A stretch of 64,000 bases of DNA from Streptomyces misionensis (GCF_007896895.1 NZ_VOGW01000170.1:28795-92794); one strand, 5' to 3'; positions 18,283 through 28,704 are shown, counted from the stretch's first letter. The notes: generated by a model not told the origin, from the letters alone. Made by a program: numbers and translations.

Positions 18283-19662
18283 GGGGTCTGTCAAACGAAC
18301 GGTGTAACCGGGGTGGTTGCGTTACTGGCGGGCTGCTGAGAGCCGGCCGTCGAAGGTGATGTCGAAGGCGTTCAGCGCGGTCTTCCAGCGCATGGTCCAG
18401 CGGGCCTGTCCTCGGCCGGTGGGGTCCAGGCTCATGATGGCCATGTAGACGCACTTCAGGGCGGCCTGCTCGTTGGGGAAGTGGCCGCGGGCTTTGACCG
18501 CCCGGCGGATGCGGTCGTTGACGGACTCGATTGCGTTGGTGGTGCAGACGATGCGGCGGATCTCGGTGTCGAACCGCAGGAACGGAGTGAACTCCTCCCA
18601 GGCGTTCTCCCAGAGTTTCACGATCGCCGGATACTTCCTGCCCCAGGCGTCGGCGAACTCGGCGAACCGTTCCAGGGCGGCCTCCTCGGTCGGCGCGGTG
18701 TAGACGGGCTTGAGGAGCTTGGCGATCTTGTCCCAGTCCTGGCGGGCGGCATAGCGGAAGGAGTTCCGCAGCAGGTGGACCACGCAGGTCTGCACGATCG
18801 TCCTCGGCCAGACCGTCTCCACTGCCTCGGGCAGGCCCTTGAGCCCATCGCAGACCAGCATCAGCACGTCGTTCACGCCGCGGTTCTTGATCTCGGTGAG
18901 GATGTGCAGCCAGTGCTTGGCGCCCTCGCCGCCGTCGCCCGCCCACAGGCCCAGAATCTCCCGCGGCCCTCGACGGTGACGGCCAGGGCCACGTAGATCG
19001 GTCGGTTGGCCACCGCACCGTCGCGGATCTTCACGTGGATGGCGTCGATGAAGACCACCGGATAGACGACGTCGAGGGGCCGGTTCTGCCACTCGGCCAT
19101 GCCATCCAGGACCTTGTCGGTGATCGTGGAGATGGTCTGACGGGAAACCTCAGCGCCATAGACCTCCGCGAGATGGGCCTGGACCTCACCGGTGGTCAGG
19201 CCCTTGGCGGCCAGCGAGATGACCATCTCGTCGACGCCGGTCAGGCGCTTCTGCCGCTTCTCGACGATCTTCGGCTCGAAGGAGCCGTCCCGGTCGCGGG
19301 GCACGGCTATCTCCACCGGTCCCACGTCCGTCAGCACGGTCTTGGCACGTTTGCCGTTGCGGGAGTTGCCGCCGTTCTTGCCCGCCGGATCGTGCCTGTC
19401 ATAGCCGAGGTGGTCGGTGATTTCGCCCTCCAGGGCGGACTCCAGCAGCCGCTTGGTCAGCTGCTGGAGCAGACCGCCCTCGCCGGTCAGCTGCAGGCCC
19501 TCGGCCCGGGCCCGGCTCACCAGCTCGTCGATCAGCTGGTCGTCCACGGCCTTCGCCGACCCAGCCGCTGCCGACTCGGCAGCCTCGTGCTCGGCCACGT
19601 TCTCACTGGTCATCGATGCATCTTCCATGATCGGGAGTTACACCGAACGATTTACAGTCCCC
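18283..19662 (-). mobile_element. IS256-family insertion sequence
   Basis: A complete-looking IS256 element with imperfect terminal inverted repeats: 18283-18308 and 19637-19662 match at 21 of 26 positions (shared CGGTGTAAC at the inner end). It carries one transposase gene on the minus strand. It is inserted in, or next to the break of, a secreted SGNH hydrolase gene. I see no 8-9-bp direct repeat at the flanks, so one side has probably been rearranged since insertion. Confidence 0.85.
18322..19628 (-). pseudogene. IS256 transposase, frameshifted
   Basis: Mutator/IS256 DDE transposase. The N-terminal part is in one frame (LTGEGGLLQQLTKRLLESAL, then DHLGYDRHDP). The catalytic region runs from VVFIDAIHVKIRDG (first Asp) to LVCDGLKGLPEA (second Asp), and ends NAIESVNDRIRRAVKARGHF (Glu). 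The conserved protein jumps frame near 18964, where the expected GRREILGLWAGDGGEG is split by one missing base in a GC-rich run. With the base restored the protein would be full length (about 435 residues). It is either inactivated or a sequencing error. Confidence 0.85.
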
Positions 19663-21642
19663 GTCTACGCAGTCGACGCGGCCGGCAACGTCTCCACCCA
19701 GCAGCAGTACCAGTTCACCGCCCTCGGCCACACCGGCAAGACCTACACCAGCCTGAAGGACGCGTTCAACAACACCGCTGTTACCGACAACGCCAGCCAG
19801 GCCGCCGCCGACGCCGACGGTGTCGGCGCGACCATGTCACTGCAGGACCTCAAGGCCGCCGGCTGGCAACCCGGCGGCAAGATCACCGTAGACGGCGCCA
19901 CCTTCACCCTGCCGAACTTCGCCTCCGCCTCCGGCGACAACGTCATGGCCGCAAACCAGACCATCCAGATGAGTGGCAGCGGACGCGCACTGGTCTTCCT
20001 CGGCTTCTCCACCTACGGCTTCATCAGCTCACAACACGCCGAGGACGACTACTCCAGCCCCGCCATCCCCGACGGCACCTCGGTCAGCGGCACCGAATGC
20101 ACCCTCGGCAACGGGCAGTACGAAGACTGCCGGGCCGGCGGCCCCTACGGCTCCCTCACCTACGCCGACGGCAGCACCTCCGCCTACCACCTGACCGTCC
20201 CCGACTGGGTCTACGGCTCCAACGACCTGGCCGTCGTCACCCTCCCCCACCGAAACCACACCAACGGCACCCAGGAAACCCGCTCCACGAACATCTACGC
20301 CTTCGCCATCCCGCTCAAGACCGGCGCAACACTCAGCTCAGTCACCCTGCCCGACCTGAGCGACGCCGCCCGGCAATACGTCCCCGGCCTGCACCTGTTC
20401 GGCATGGCCCTGTGTGACACCACCACCGCGCCCGGCAACGCGAAATGGACCGGCGCCTGGAACTCCCCCAACGAAGGCGCATTCAACTACGAGAGCACCG
20501 ACTACAAGAACCAAACCTTCCGGATCACCGCCAACCCGAGCATTGCCGGCTCCAGCGCCCGTATCCGACTGTCCAACGCCCTCGGCCGCACCCCGCTGAC
20601 CATCGACCACACCACCATCGCCACCCAATCCTCCGAAGCCGCCCCCACCGCAACGCCCAGCGACCTCACCTTCAACGGCGGCAGCAAGACGGTCACCATC
20701 CCCGTCGGCGGCGAGGTCTACAGCGACCCGACCGCCTACACCGCCACGCCCGGCAAAAACATCATGATCAGCCTCCACCTGGCCAATGACGTGCCCTACC
20801 TCGTCCAACACAGCTGGGCCGGCGCAGCCACGCAGTACGTCAGCGCCGTCGGCTCCGGCGACCACACCACCGACACCACCACCACCGCCTTCACCGGCAC
20901 CGGCACCTTCTGGGGCTGGTTCACCAACATCGTCACCGGCATCGACGTCACCGCCACCGGCAACCAGCCAACCGTCGCCGTACTCGGCGACCACCTCACC
21001 GACCCCTTCGCCGACGTAGCCAAAGCAGACCTCACCACACCCCGTCTCTCCGACGACCTCGCCACCGCTCTACGGACCAACGACCAGCAGATACCGGACT
21101 ACGGCGTCGTCGCATCCGGCATCGAGAACAACCGCCTCGCCGCCGCACAAGCACAAGGCGGACCGGCCCTGCTCACACGGCTGGACCGAGACGTCCTCGC
21201 AGAACCGGGCATCACCACCGCCATCGTCGACGAGGGTCTCAAAGACATCACCGCCGGCACCGACGACACCGACCTCGAACAGACCTACGGCCAGCTTCTG
21301 GCCCAACTGCGCGGCTGGGGCATCAAGATCGTCCTCACCACCCTCACCCCCTGCCAGGGCTACGCCTCCTGCACCACCGGTGCCGACGCCAACCGGACCG
21401 ACACCAACACCTGGATCACCGACCAGGTCGACTTCACCACACCCACCGTCACCTGCCTGGACGCCGAGGCGGCCGTCGCCGTCCCCGACACCACAAGCCA
21501 GGCAGACCCCACGCCCCTGATCCTCAACGCCGACACTGCCCCCAACGACTTCGACGCCGGCGATCACATCAACCTCACGACCGACGGCTACAAAGCCATC
21601 ACCGACACCATTGACCTGACCACACTCGGACCAGACAACTAA
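19663..21642 (+). pseudogene. secreted SGNH/GDSL hydrolase, N-terminus removed by IS256
   Basis: About 660 codons of a large extracellular protein. The N-terminal part is an Ig/FN-like linker (VYAVDAAGNVST) and a beta-rich domain (GDNVMAANQTIQMSGSGRAL). The C-terminal 230 residues are SGNH-hydrolase-like: VAVLGDHLTDPF stands at block I with His in place of the usual Ser (GDS), and block V reads DAGDHINLTTDGYKAI. In-frame codons continue backwards into the IS256 end, but the native start and signal peptide are gone. The atypical block I raises doubt whether it was an active esterase. A terminator follows the stop. Confidence 0.75.
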
Positions 21643-21661
21643 GCCAAATCATCACAAATAG

Positions 21662-21688
21662 GCTCCCGCGCCGACACGACGCGGGAGC
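21662..21688 (+). terminator. hairpin terminator after the SGNH hydrolase gene
   Basis: A 9-bp perfect stem, 21662-21670 with 21680-21688, 20 bp after the stop codon. Confidence 0.7.
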
Positions 21689-21832
21689 GCTCGACGGCCA
21701 CAGTCACCACTGCGCAGATCACCGGGACCTGCCCGGAGTGCCCGGGCTGACCGCCATTGCCTTCGTTCCGGTCTCCGTACGGCTGGCGCATCTTCGTCAG
21801 CCGGAACTGCTCCTCGACAGCAACGGCCGGCC

Positions 21833-22114
21833 CGCGTCGAGTACGCCATCTATCAGGTTCATGGGCGGTTCGTGCACGTGACCGCCCTGTACGACGCCGA
21901 AACCCTAAGGCGGCAGCTCGGCGCCTGACCCCGTAAGCCAATCGGCGTCGGCACCGTCGGCCTGAGCGCCACGGCTGGTTGGGTGGCCGGTGCTCACCTG
22001 CCAGCGCTCACAGCCGTCGACGGGATCGAGCTTCGCGCGCTGGCGGCGAGCTCCCAAGCCTCGGCTAAGGCCGCAGGAGCGGCCTATGGCGTACCCGCGT
22101 ACACGCCGATGTAG
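21833..22114 (+). pseudogene. two gene relics, the second a Gfo/Idh/MocA oxidoreductase N-terminus
   Basis: 21833-21928 is the last 31 codons of an unrecognised protein (RVEYAIYQVHGRFVHVTALY, ending RRQLGA). 21935-22114 encodes the first 60 residues of a Gfo/Idh/MocA-type dehydrogenase: GVGTVGLSA (Rossmann start), AHLPALTAVDGIELRALAAS, AKAAGAAYGVPAYTP, then a stop. Neither has a proper start. The 21690-21830 stretch holds nothing I can name. Confidence 0.55.
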
Positions 22115-22174
22115 CCGTCGTCTCCGCCGGGCCAAGTCTTGGGCGAGGTGAGGGGCCGGCTGACCGGCCGCCCC

Positions 22175-22206
22175 GCCGAGCCCCGGCGCTACCGCCGGGG
22201 CTCGGC
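22175..22206 (-). terminator. hairpin terminator of the GH31 gene
   Basis: A perfect 14-bp stem (22175-22188 with 22193-22206, loop CTAC) directly downstream of the minus-strand GH31 stop codon. Confidence 0.8.
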
Positions 22207-22214
22207 CGTCTGCC

Positions 22215-25200
22215 TCAGTGGTACCTGACCTCCAGCGGACGGTGCACCGACTGGGCCGGTGCGGTGACGGTCAGGGTCCGCGAGCCCGCATCGAAGGACC
22301 AGTGGGCTGCGGAGACCCGCCGCCCGTTGACGAAGACCTGCTTCGGCGCGTGCGCGTTCATGAAGGAGACCGTCCACGCGCGGCGGGAGACCTGGCTTTT
22401 GAACGATCGCGACGCCGGGGCAATCGAGACCGTGTGGTTCGCGCCGTGCTCGGCGTAGCGGATCGCCGTCGTGGCGCTCTGCCTGCTGTCGGCCGTGGTG
22501 CCGTTGTCCTCGTACAGGCTCGTGGCCCCCGGCGCGCCCTGCGCGACGGTGACCGTCGCCTCGGTGAGGGGGTTCTGGACGTCATTGGCGACGTTGCCGG
22601 TGCGCGTCGTCATGATGCCGCCCGACTTGATGAAGACGGGCATCGAGTCCAGACCCGTGGTGATCTTCTGCGTGGTGCCGCCCGCGAACGTCTTGCCGGT
22701 GAAGTAGTCGGTCCACGAGGAGCCGGCCGGGAACCAGACGGACGTCGTGGCCGATTCGCCGGGCGTGGTCACCGGGGCGACCAGCACGTCGGGGCCGTAG
22801 AAGTACTCGCTGCCCGCCGTCGCGTACGCGTCCTGGCTCTCCGGGTACTGCACGTAGGTCGGCCGCGCTACGGGGGTCCCTGTGCGGTTGGCCTGCTCGG
22901 AGAGGCTGTACGTGTACGGGACGAGGTTCTCCCGCAGGTTCAGGAACTTCTCGGCGGACGCGTCAGAGGCCGGGCCGTACTGCCAGGGCAGCCGGTCGGC
23001 GTGGTTGCCGTGCAGGCGGTCCACCGGCTGGAAGGTGCCCAGCTGCACCCAGCGGGCGTACAGGTCGTCGGGCAGCTTCGTGGTCCCGGGTTCCGCGCCC
23101 TTGGCCTGGGTGCCGTCGTTGTTGAACCCGCCGATGTCGTGCGACACGTTGGACAGGCCGGTGGACGCCGACTCGCCCGGGGTGTAGCCGACCTCGAACT
23201 TGAGGGTGGCCCAACTGGACGTGGAGTCACCCGTGAAGTGTGCGGTGGTGCGCTTGTCGGCCCACGGCCCTGTCGGCAGGCCGTGCGGGTTGTAGTTGCC
23301 CTGCGGCAGCGCCCCGAAGGTGCGGGAGAGCGCGAAGGAGCGCTGGCCGTTCTTCGCCGAGTCGTCGGCATACTGCTGGTTGATCCAGGCGTCAGGCGTC
23401 ACCCCGCCGAGGGACGAGACGGACCCGTCGCAGCACCAGTCGAGCCACCAGACGTCCACGCCGGCCTCGTCCATGGGCTCGTGCAGATCGAAGTACGCTT
23501 TGAGCTGGTCGGGGTCGCCCCAGTCGAAGGTGTAGGTGTTGTTGCCGCTGTCCTTCAGCTTGCCCTTGGCCGTGGCCTGCGCCTGGGCGAACCTGGGGTC
23601 GTCACCGGAGATGCTCGGGTGGATGTTGAGCGAGTTGTGCAGCCCCTGCGCGGCCGACCAGTCGAAGAACGCCTTGGGGTCTGGGAACTTCTCCGGGTCC
23701 ATCTCCCAGCCGTCCCAGGTGCTGGGCGACTTGAAGTCCGTGTCGGTCACCAGGATATCGAGCGGGACGCCGTCCTTGCGGAACTTGGGCAGGATGGTGT
23801 TCTCATAGTCCGCGGCGCTGCGGTCGTAGTACTCGGAGTACCAGACGCCGTACGCCCAGCGCGGCAGCAGCACGGAGGGACCGGTCAGAGTGGCGAGGTC
23901 GGCCAAGCCCTGCTGGTACTCGTGTCCGTAGCCGAACACGTACCCGTCCTGGTAGCCCTTCCCCGCGTGGTCGCCCCGCTGCGTGACCTTATGAGTGGAG
24001 TTGTCGAAGATTGCCGAGGCGGTGTCGTCGAGCAGCGTCCAGCCGTCCTGGTAGAGCAGGCCCGGCGTCGTGGGCGCCTCACCGTTGACGCCGTCGAGGC
24101 TGCGGCGGTACCCGCCGAGCGGCGCGTGCGGGGAGAGCAGCGGCGAGGTGCGCGAGGTCACCGCCGCGGTGTCGAGGTTGACGCGGCAGCCGTCATCCTC
24201 CGGGCAGCCGACGGTCACGTCGTTGGCCCCCGCGGCCAGGTGCACCGGCACGGTGGCGGTGCGCCAGGCGTCCCAATCGCTCGTAGCGGGCAGCGAGGCC
24301 TTCACGGGGACGCCCGCGCCGGCCTTGACAAAGATGTCACGGGCGGCGCCGCTCGCGTCGCCGTTGGAGTACCGAAGCTGGAGGGCGTAGTCGCCGGCCT
24401 TGGGCACGTCGACGACGTGCAGCGTGTCCCGCGCGCCCGAGGACTCGAGCCCGGCAACGAACCCGCGGCCCGAGTAGCCGTTGTGGTCGGACTTGAGCGC
24501 GGCGGAACCGCCGAGGCCCGCGGTCTCGGCCTGGCAGATGGTGGCGAAGGAGCAGTCCTCGACCGGTGGCGTCACGGGGTCCGGGTAGGGCGCTCCCGGC
24601 GTCAGGACGGCAAGGTTGTCAAGGTTGACGTTGCCGGAGTCGGCCGCGGTGCGCGCGAAGGTGACGGTGTGGGTGCCGGCCGACAGGTTGAGCGTGACCG
24701 ACGTCGTGGACCAGGTGTCCCAGCTCGCGGTCTTCGGGAGCGTCAGCGTCTTCGCGGCGCCGCCGTCCGCCGACACGCTCAGGGTGCGGTCCTCGTCGCC
24801 GCCGTCGCCGCCGACGGCGTTCGCGTAGCGGGTGGCGACCTGGTAGGTACCGGCCTTGGGGACGGTCACGGAGAAGGACAGGGAGTTGCCTGTCGACTGG
24901 AAGCCCGCCGCGAAGCCGGAGCCGGTGTAACCGGAGTGGTCCATGGCGACGCCGACGCCGTTGAGGGTCGTGTCCTCTGCCTCGCACCGCGTCCCGATGG
25001 CGCAGACCGGCGCGTTGGGCCAGGGAGCGGCGGTGACCGACTGCTTGCCAGCCTTCTCCGTCACCTTCAGGTTGTCCGCGGTGAACTTCCCTGAGCCGAC
25101 CTTGTACGTCAGCGTCATGGCGCTCGTGCGAATGGTCAGCTCGCCGTGGCGCGTCGACGACGTGAACGGGGTCCTGCCGAACGTGTCGCGGCCGAGGGCG

Positions 25201-25445
25201 TTGAAGGTCGCCGCGTCGACGAACTTCGCGTCCCCCGCGTACTCGGTGCGTATGAGCGTCGAGGAGAGTACCTCGAACCGGGCGTCGCCCGAGACGACCT
25301 CAGAACGCGCGGCGCTGTGACCGCGAGCCGCTTGCGCGCCTTGCACTGCCTGTGCGGGGTACCCGGCGGCCCCCAGGGCCACCAGAACGCCGGTCACGGC
25401 AGCGGCCGCCGTGAGGTTGCGACGTTGTCGCCATCTGTGAGTCAT
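22215..25445 (-). CDS. secreted GH31 alpha-glycosidase with two CBM35-like modules
   Basis: A 1076-residue exported glycoside hydrolase. Sec signal peptide at 1-33 (twin Arg near the start, ending near YPAQAVQGA). A beta-sandwich N-domain runs to about 150. Two carbohydrate-binding modules of the CBM35/CBM6 type lie at about 153-295 (start CEAEDTTLNGV) and 303-435 (start CQAETAGLGG). The GH31 barrel covers 500-900. The nucleophile Asp lies in VWWLDWCCDG near residue 668 and the acid/base Asp in HFTGDSTSSW near 740. C-terminal beta domains complete the protein. ATG 25445 has GAAGGAG 11 nt upstream. Family members cleave or transfer alpha-glucosyl or alpha-galactosyl units. Monocistronic, with its own terminator. 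Confidence 0.93.
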   Translation of the reverse strand: MTHRWRQRRNLTAAAAVTGVLVALGAAGYPAQAVQGAQAARGHSAARSEVVSGDARFEVLSSTLIRTEYAGDAKFVDAATFNALGRDTFGRTPFTSSTRHGELTIRTSAMTLTYKVGSGKFTADNLKVTEKAGKQSVTAAPWPNAPVCAIGTRCEAEDTTLNGVGVAMDHSGYTGSGFAAGFQSTGNSLSFSVTVPKAGTYQVATRYANAVGGDGGDEDRTLSVSADGGAAKTLTLPKTASWDTWSTTSVTLNLSAGTHTVTFARTAADSGNVNLDNLAVLTPGAPYPDPVTPPVEDCSFATICQAETAGLGGSAALKSDHNGYSGRGFVAGLESSGARDTLHVVDVPKAGDYALQLRYSNGDASGAARDIFVKAGAGVPVKASLPATSDWDAWRTATVPVHLAAGANDVTVGCPEDDGCRVNLDTAAVTSRTSPLLSPHAPLGGYRRSLDGVNGEAPTTPGLLYQDGWTLLDDTASAIFDNSTHKVTQRGDHAGKGYQDGYVFGYGHEYQQGLADLATLTGPSVLLPRWAYGVWYSEYYDRSAADYENTILPKFRKDGVPLDILVTDTDFKSPSTWDGWEMDPEKFPDPKAFFDWSAAQGLHNSLNIHPSISGDDPRFAQAQATAKGKLKDSGNNTYTFDWGDPDQLKAYFDLHEPMDEAGVDVWWLDWCCDGSVSSLGGVTPDAWINQQYADDSAKNGQRSFALSRTFGALPQGNYNPHGLPTGPWADKRTTAHFTGDSTSSWATLKFEVGYTPGESASTGLSNVSHDIGGFNNDGTQAKGAEPGTTKLPDDLYARWVQLGTFQPVDRLHGNHADRLPWQYGPASDASAEKFLNLRENLVPYTYSLSEQANRTGTPVARPTYVQYPESQDAYATAGSEYFYGPDVLVAPVTTPGESATTSVWFPAGSSWTDYFTGKTFAGGTTQKITTGLDSMPVFIKSGGIMTTRTGNVANDVQNPLTEATVTVAQGAPGATSLYEDNGTTADSRQSATTAIRYAEHGANHTVSIAPASRSFKSQVSRRAWTVSFMNAHAPKQVFVNGRRVSAAHWSFDAGSRTLTVTAPAQSVHRPLEVRYH

Positions 25446-25751
25446 GGAACCCGGTACTCCTTCGGTATCCCCTGGAGGGGGTACTTCGCCTATGCTGACA
25501 ACGATGTCAAGAATCGGGGAAGCGGCAGCCGGGGCGCGCACACCGAGGTGCGGGAAAGGGCGCGAGCGCGTCTCGAAGTGCGGGTACAAGTTCGGCGGTT
25601 GCCGACGGGACACGTTGTCCGAGCCATCCGCGACCGCCCCTCGACCGGCACCGGTACCTCAGATCATGTTCCTTTCAATATCAACCCACCGCGCCACACT
25701 TCGTCAATGCGTCGGCGCGGCCGGGTACCGGCGCAAGCCGCACGCAGATGA
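25446..25751. promoter_or_regulatory. upstream region of the GH31 gene
   Basis: No gene. An imperfect inverted repeat near 25463-25482 (GTATCCCC and GGGGGTAC around TGGA) lies just upstream of the ribosome binding site and could be a repressor site. I see no certain promoter. Confidence 0.3.
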
Positions 25752-26026
25752 CCGTTCTCCGGCCAGCTCCTGAAAGACCCTGAGCTGAAGCAGATGATGA
25801 CGACCTTGGTTCTCAAGGGTCTGCCGAACTTCTCCTACGGCCTGGGACTGATGAAGATGACGTCGTCGTGCGGCACCGAGGTGTGGGGCACAACGGCGGC
25901 ATCCAGGGCTCCATCCCGTAGACCATGGCGACGGCGGACGGTGAGCACCTGCTGTCGCTGAACCTCAACGGCGACTGGAACGTCCACGGACAGCGGGTCG
26001 TCGACAGCGAGTTCTGCGGCGCCTGA
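25752..26026 (+). pseudogene. serine hydrolase (beta-lactamase class C type) C-terminal relic
   Basis: Fragments of a serine hydrolase end: SGQLLKDPELKQMMTTLVLK, NFSYGLGLMKM, then after a frame change VWGHNGGIQGSIP (HNGG stands for the KTG-like box), a stop, and LSLNLNGDWNV to the final FCGA. It has a frameshift near 25890 and an internal TAG at 25920-25922. It resembles the end of the intact enzyme at 55363-56643. Non-functional. Confidence 0.7.
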
Positions 26027-26173
26027 CCCGCGAGAACATCCTTCCCGATCGGATCGGCCGCGGTGGCTGCTTCGCCACCGCGGCCGATCCGGCGGATTCA
26101 CCGGATGTGACGCTTCGCCCGGAAAGCATCCAGGACATGGTCCGTCACGCACTGATCCGACCTGCTCGCGACG

Positions 26174-26816
26174 ACGTTCGTGGGCATCGACTTTGAGACG
26201 CTCAACCCGCCGGGCGCCGGCCCGAGCCGATCGAGATCGCCGCCGCCGCGGGGAAGCTGACCGCGGACGGCTCCTGGTAGGAGAACGGCCGGTTCGAGCG
26301 GCTGATCCGGCCGCCGGACGGCGTGCCCTTCACGTCCTTCGACACTGGGAAGACCGGCATCACCGCCGCCGTGATCCAGCAAGCCGACAGCGCCGCTGTG
26401 ACCCTGGCCGCGCTGGAGGCGCTGCTCGCCCACCCGCCGTACGTCCTCTTCGCGCACAACGCGCCCTACGAGGCTGGGCTGATCTACGACCAGGAGTCGT
26501 CCTGCCCCGCTCTGGCCCGCCTGCCGATGCTCGACACCGTACGGCTGGACCGCGCCGTCTACCCAGGCCTGCCCCGCCACCGGCTCGACGACGTGCTCAG
26601 CCAGCTCGGCATGCCGCCGCCCGCCCGACGGCACCGCGCCATGCCCGACGTGCTGGCTACCTGCGCCGTCTTCGCGCGGATGGTCACCGACGGGGCGGGG
26701 ACCGGCCGCTGGTCCACGCTCACCGATCTGCACCGCGTGGCCGGTATCGAGCCGAAGGCCGCTCGCGACGACGCCCAGGCCGCCGCCCCCCCCCCCAGCA
26801 GGACTCCCTGTTCTGA
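26174..26816 (+). pseudogene. DnaQ-like 3'-5' exonuclease, multiply broken
   Basis: DEDD-type exonuclease of the DnaQ/epsilon-like group. Motif ExoI is FVGIDFETLN at 26177 onward, ExoII lies in VLFAHNAPYEAGLIYD, and ExoIII is near HRLDDVLSQLG with the HRAMPDVLAT end (H-x4-D). The frame changes near 26213. Codon 26278-26280 is TAG where a Tyr codon (TGG TAC GAG) would fit. A run of C at about 26786-26798 shifts the end, which should read QQDSLF and stop at 26816. With these repaired it would be about 215 residues. It leads the nucleotide-themed gene group that follows. Confidence 0.75.
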
Positions 26817-26860
26817 CCGGAAGGAGACCACGGTCGTGCATCCCCAACCCGCGGGCGGTA

Positions 26861-27559
26861 ATGACCCGGATCGCCGGGTGCGCTGGTGTCGTTCGAGGGC
26901 ATCAGCGGCACCGGCAAGAGCCACCTCACCCGCCTGATCGCACCGCGTCTCGACGCGCCGCTGCTGGTGAAGGAGTTCTCCTCCCGCCACACGCGCGCCG
27001 ACCTCGGCAGCCGCATCATCTCCGCGCTCGCCGCGGCCGCCGACGGAGACCGGTTCCTTCGCAGCGGCTACCCGGCCAGCGAAACGCTGCTGCTCTTGGC
27101 CGTCCAGCTGCACACCTGGGAGACCATCCGAGCCCCGCTGCACACCGGCCGCACCGTCCTCGAAGGACGCAGCCTGCACTCCGTGGTCGTCTACCAGGCC
27201 GCCGCCCTCCACCCCGCGACGACACCGCGGCCCTCGAGCAGGCCCGGGCCCTGATGCGCGAAGCGACCGTGTGGCGGCCGGCCCCCGACGTCACGATCCT
27301 GCTCACCGACCACGTCGGCGCGGCCCTCGGCCGCGCCGAGCAGCGCGACGGCTGCCCCATCAGCGCCGCCGAGCGCGCCGTCCATGAACGCTGTGCCCGC
27401 CTTTTCATGGAACTGGCCGCAGGCGATCCCCGCGTACGTCTCCTGGACCACGCCGCCCAGCCCGATCCTCAGGCGGCCGCCGATCTCATCACCACCTGGG
27501 TCACCACGGCCCGCCCGCAGCCCTGGCCCTCCCCTGCTCTCGAAGGAGCCCTGGTATGA
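26861..27559 (+). pseudogene. dTMP-kinase-like P-loop nucleotide kinase, frameshifted
   Basis: Nucleoside-phosphate kinase fold. P-loop FEGISGTGKSHL at the start, KEFSSRHTRADLG (thymidylate-kinase-like DR-type region), TVLEGRSLHS, then VTILLTDHVGAALGRAEQRD and the C-terminal helix. The N-terminal two thirds (from 26886) and the last third are in different frames; the shift is near 27217 in a CCACCCCGCGACG run. Near 26866 an extra C would separate the ATG at 26861 from the P-loop frame. The stop (27557-27559) overlaps the ATG of the next gene as ATGA, showing coupling. Probably a (deoxy)nucleoside monophosphate kinase of specialised role. Confidence 0.75.
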
Positions 27560-28704
27560 CCCGCCGACCGATCCGCTTCGCCCTCGGGTACGACGACGTC
27601 CTCCTGGTCCCGCAGCGCACCGCGGTGACCAGCCGGAAGAACACCGACCTGTCCACCACCCTGGCGCCCGGCCTGGGCCTGGCCATCCCGCTGCTGTCCG
27701 CCAACACCCCCTGGTGCACGGAGGGCCCCATGGCCTCGGCGATGGCGCTGGCCGGCGGCCTCGGTGTCCTGCACCGCGCCTCCACGCCCGCCCAGCAGAC
27801 CACCCAGCTGGAGATGGTGAAGAACACCGCCGTCCCGGCGACGGCGAGCATGGCCAGCGTCGACGGGGACGGTCGGCTGCGGGCGGCGGCAGCGGTCGGG
27901 GTCACCGGCGACTGGAAGGAGCGGGCCGCGATGCTCGTCGACCACGGGGCCGACGCGCTCGTCGTGGACGTCGCCCACGGGCACGCCGACTATGTCCTGA
28001 CCGTGGTGGCCGCGCTGAAGAAGCAGCACCCGAACGTGGTGGTCATCGGCGGCAACGTGGCCACCGTGGCCGGTACCCGCGACCTGATTCAGGCGGGCGC
28101 CGACGTCGTCAAGGTGGGTATCGGGCCCGGCGGCATCTGCACCACCCGCCTGGTCGCCGGAGCCGGGGTGCCGCAGCTGACCGCGGTCATAAACTGCGCG
28201 GACGAGGCCGCCAAGCACGGGGTGTGTGTCATCGCCGACGGCGGGATCAAAAACTCCGGCGACCTCGTCAAGGCCCTCGCAGCCGGGGCGACGACCGCGC
28301 TGCTCGGCAGCGCCCTGGCCGGCGCGGACGAGAGCCCCGCCCGTCTGGTCGAGGACGGCGGGCACAGCTTCAAGGTCTCCACCGGATTCGTGACCCACGG
28401 GATGCAGCTCAGCCTGAAGAAGACCCGCGGCGAGACGGTCACCGAGGCCGAGCTCGACGAGTACCTGCTCGAGGGCGTCGAGGGCACGCATGAGGCCACC
28501 GGCACCCTTGAGCGCACCCTGCACCCGTTCCTGGCCGGCCTGCGATCGGGTCTGTCTTACTCCGGCGCCGCCAACCTCGAACAGCTGCGGCAGCGGGCGG
28601 CGTTCGTCCAGATCAGCGCGGCGGGCGTTGCCGAGAGCCTCCCGCACGCGCTGGGCCGCAGCCGGCAGCTCCCGCTCGACTTCCGCGCCGAGCCCGCGCA
28701 GTGA
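27556..28704 (+). CDS. IMPDH/GMP-reductase-like oxidoreductase (GuaB1 type)
   Basis: A 382-residue TIM-barrel enzyme of the IMP dehydrogenase/GMP reductase family, intact. No CBS domains. N-terminal YDDVLLVPQ is the family signature; GGNVATVAG and KVGIGPGGICTTRLVAGAGV give the phosphate loop and catalytic C195. The usual GxGSxC loop reads GPGGIC, and the IMPDH flap (RGMGS) is replaced by an unrelated segment, so the substrate may not be IMP or GMP. Actinobacterial GuaB1 proteins are the nearest relatives I can name. Translationally coupled to the upstream kinase, so the pair probably acts on the same purine nucleotide. Confidence 0.85.
   Translation: MTRRPIRFALGYDDVLLVPQRTAVTSRKNTDLSTTLAPGLGLAIPLLSANTPWCTEGPMASAMALAGGLGVLHRASTPAQQTTQLEMVKNTAVPATASMASVDGDGRLRAAAAVGVTGDWKERAAMLVDHGADALVVDVAHGHADYVLTVVAALKKQHPNVVVIGGNVATVAGTRDLIQAGADVVKVGIGPGGICTTRLVAGAGVPQLTAVINCADEAAKHGVCVIADGGIKNSGDLVKALAAGATTALLGSALAGADESPARLVEDGGHSFKVSTGFVTHGMQLSLKKTRGETVTEAELDEYLLEGVEGTHEATGTLERTLHPFLAGLRSGLSYSGAANLEQLRQRAAFVQISAAGVAESLPHALGRSRQLPLDFRAEPAQ

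Noticed and set aside
18322..19628. Programmed frameshift in the IS256 transposase
   Set aside because: IS256 elements encode a single uninterrupted transposase and no slippery signal is evident; a one-base loss is simpler.
19417..21642. Start of the SGNH hydrolase inside the IS256 element
   Set aside because: The extra N-terminal codons are antisense transposase sequence; the native start is missing.
22218..25094. 958-codon open frame on the plus strand opposite the GH31 gene
   Set aside because: It is the GC-driven antisense shadow of a clear secreted glycosidase and shows no domain, signal peptide or ribosome binding site.
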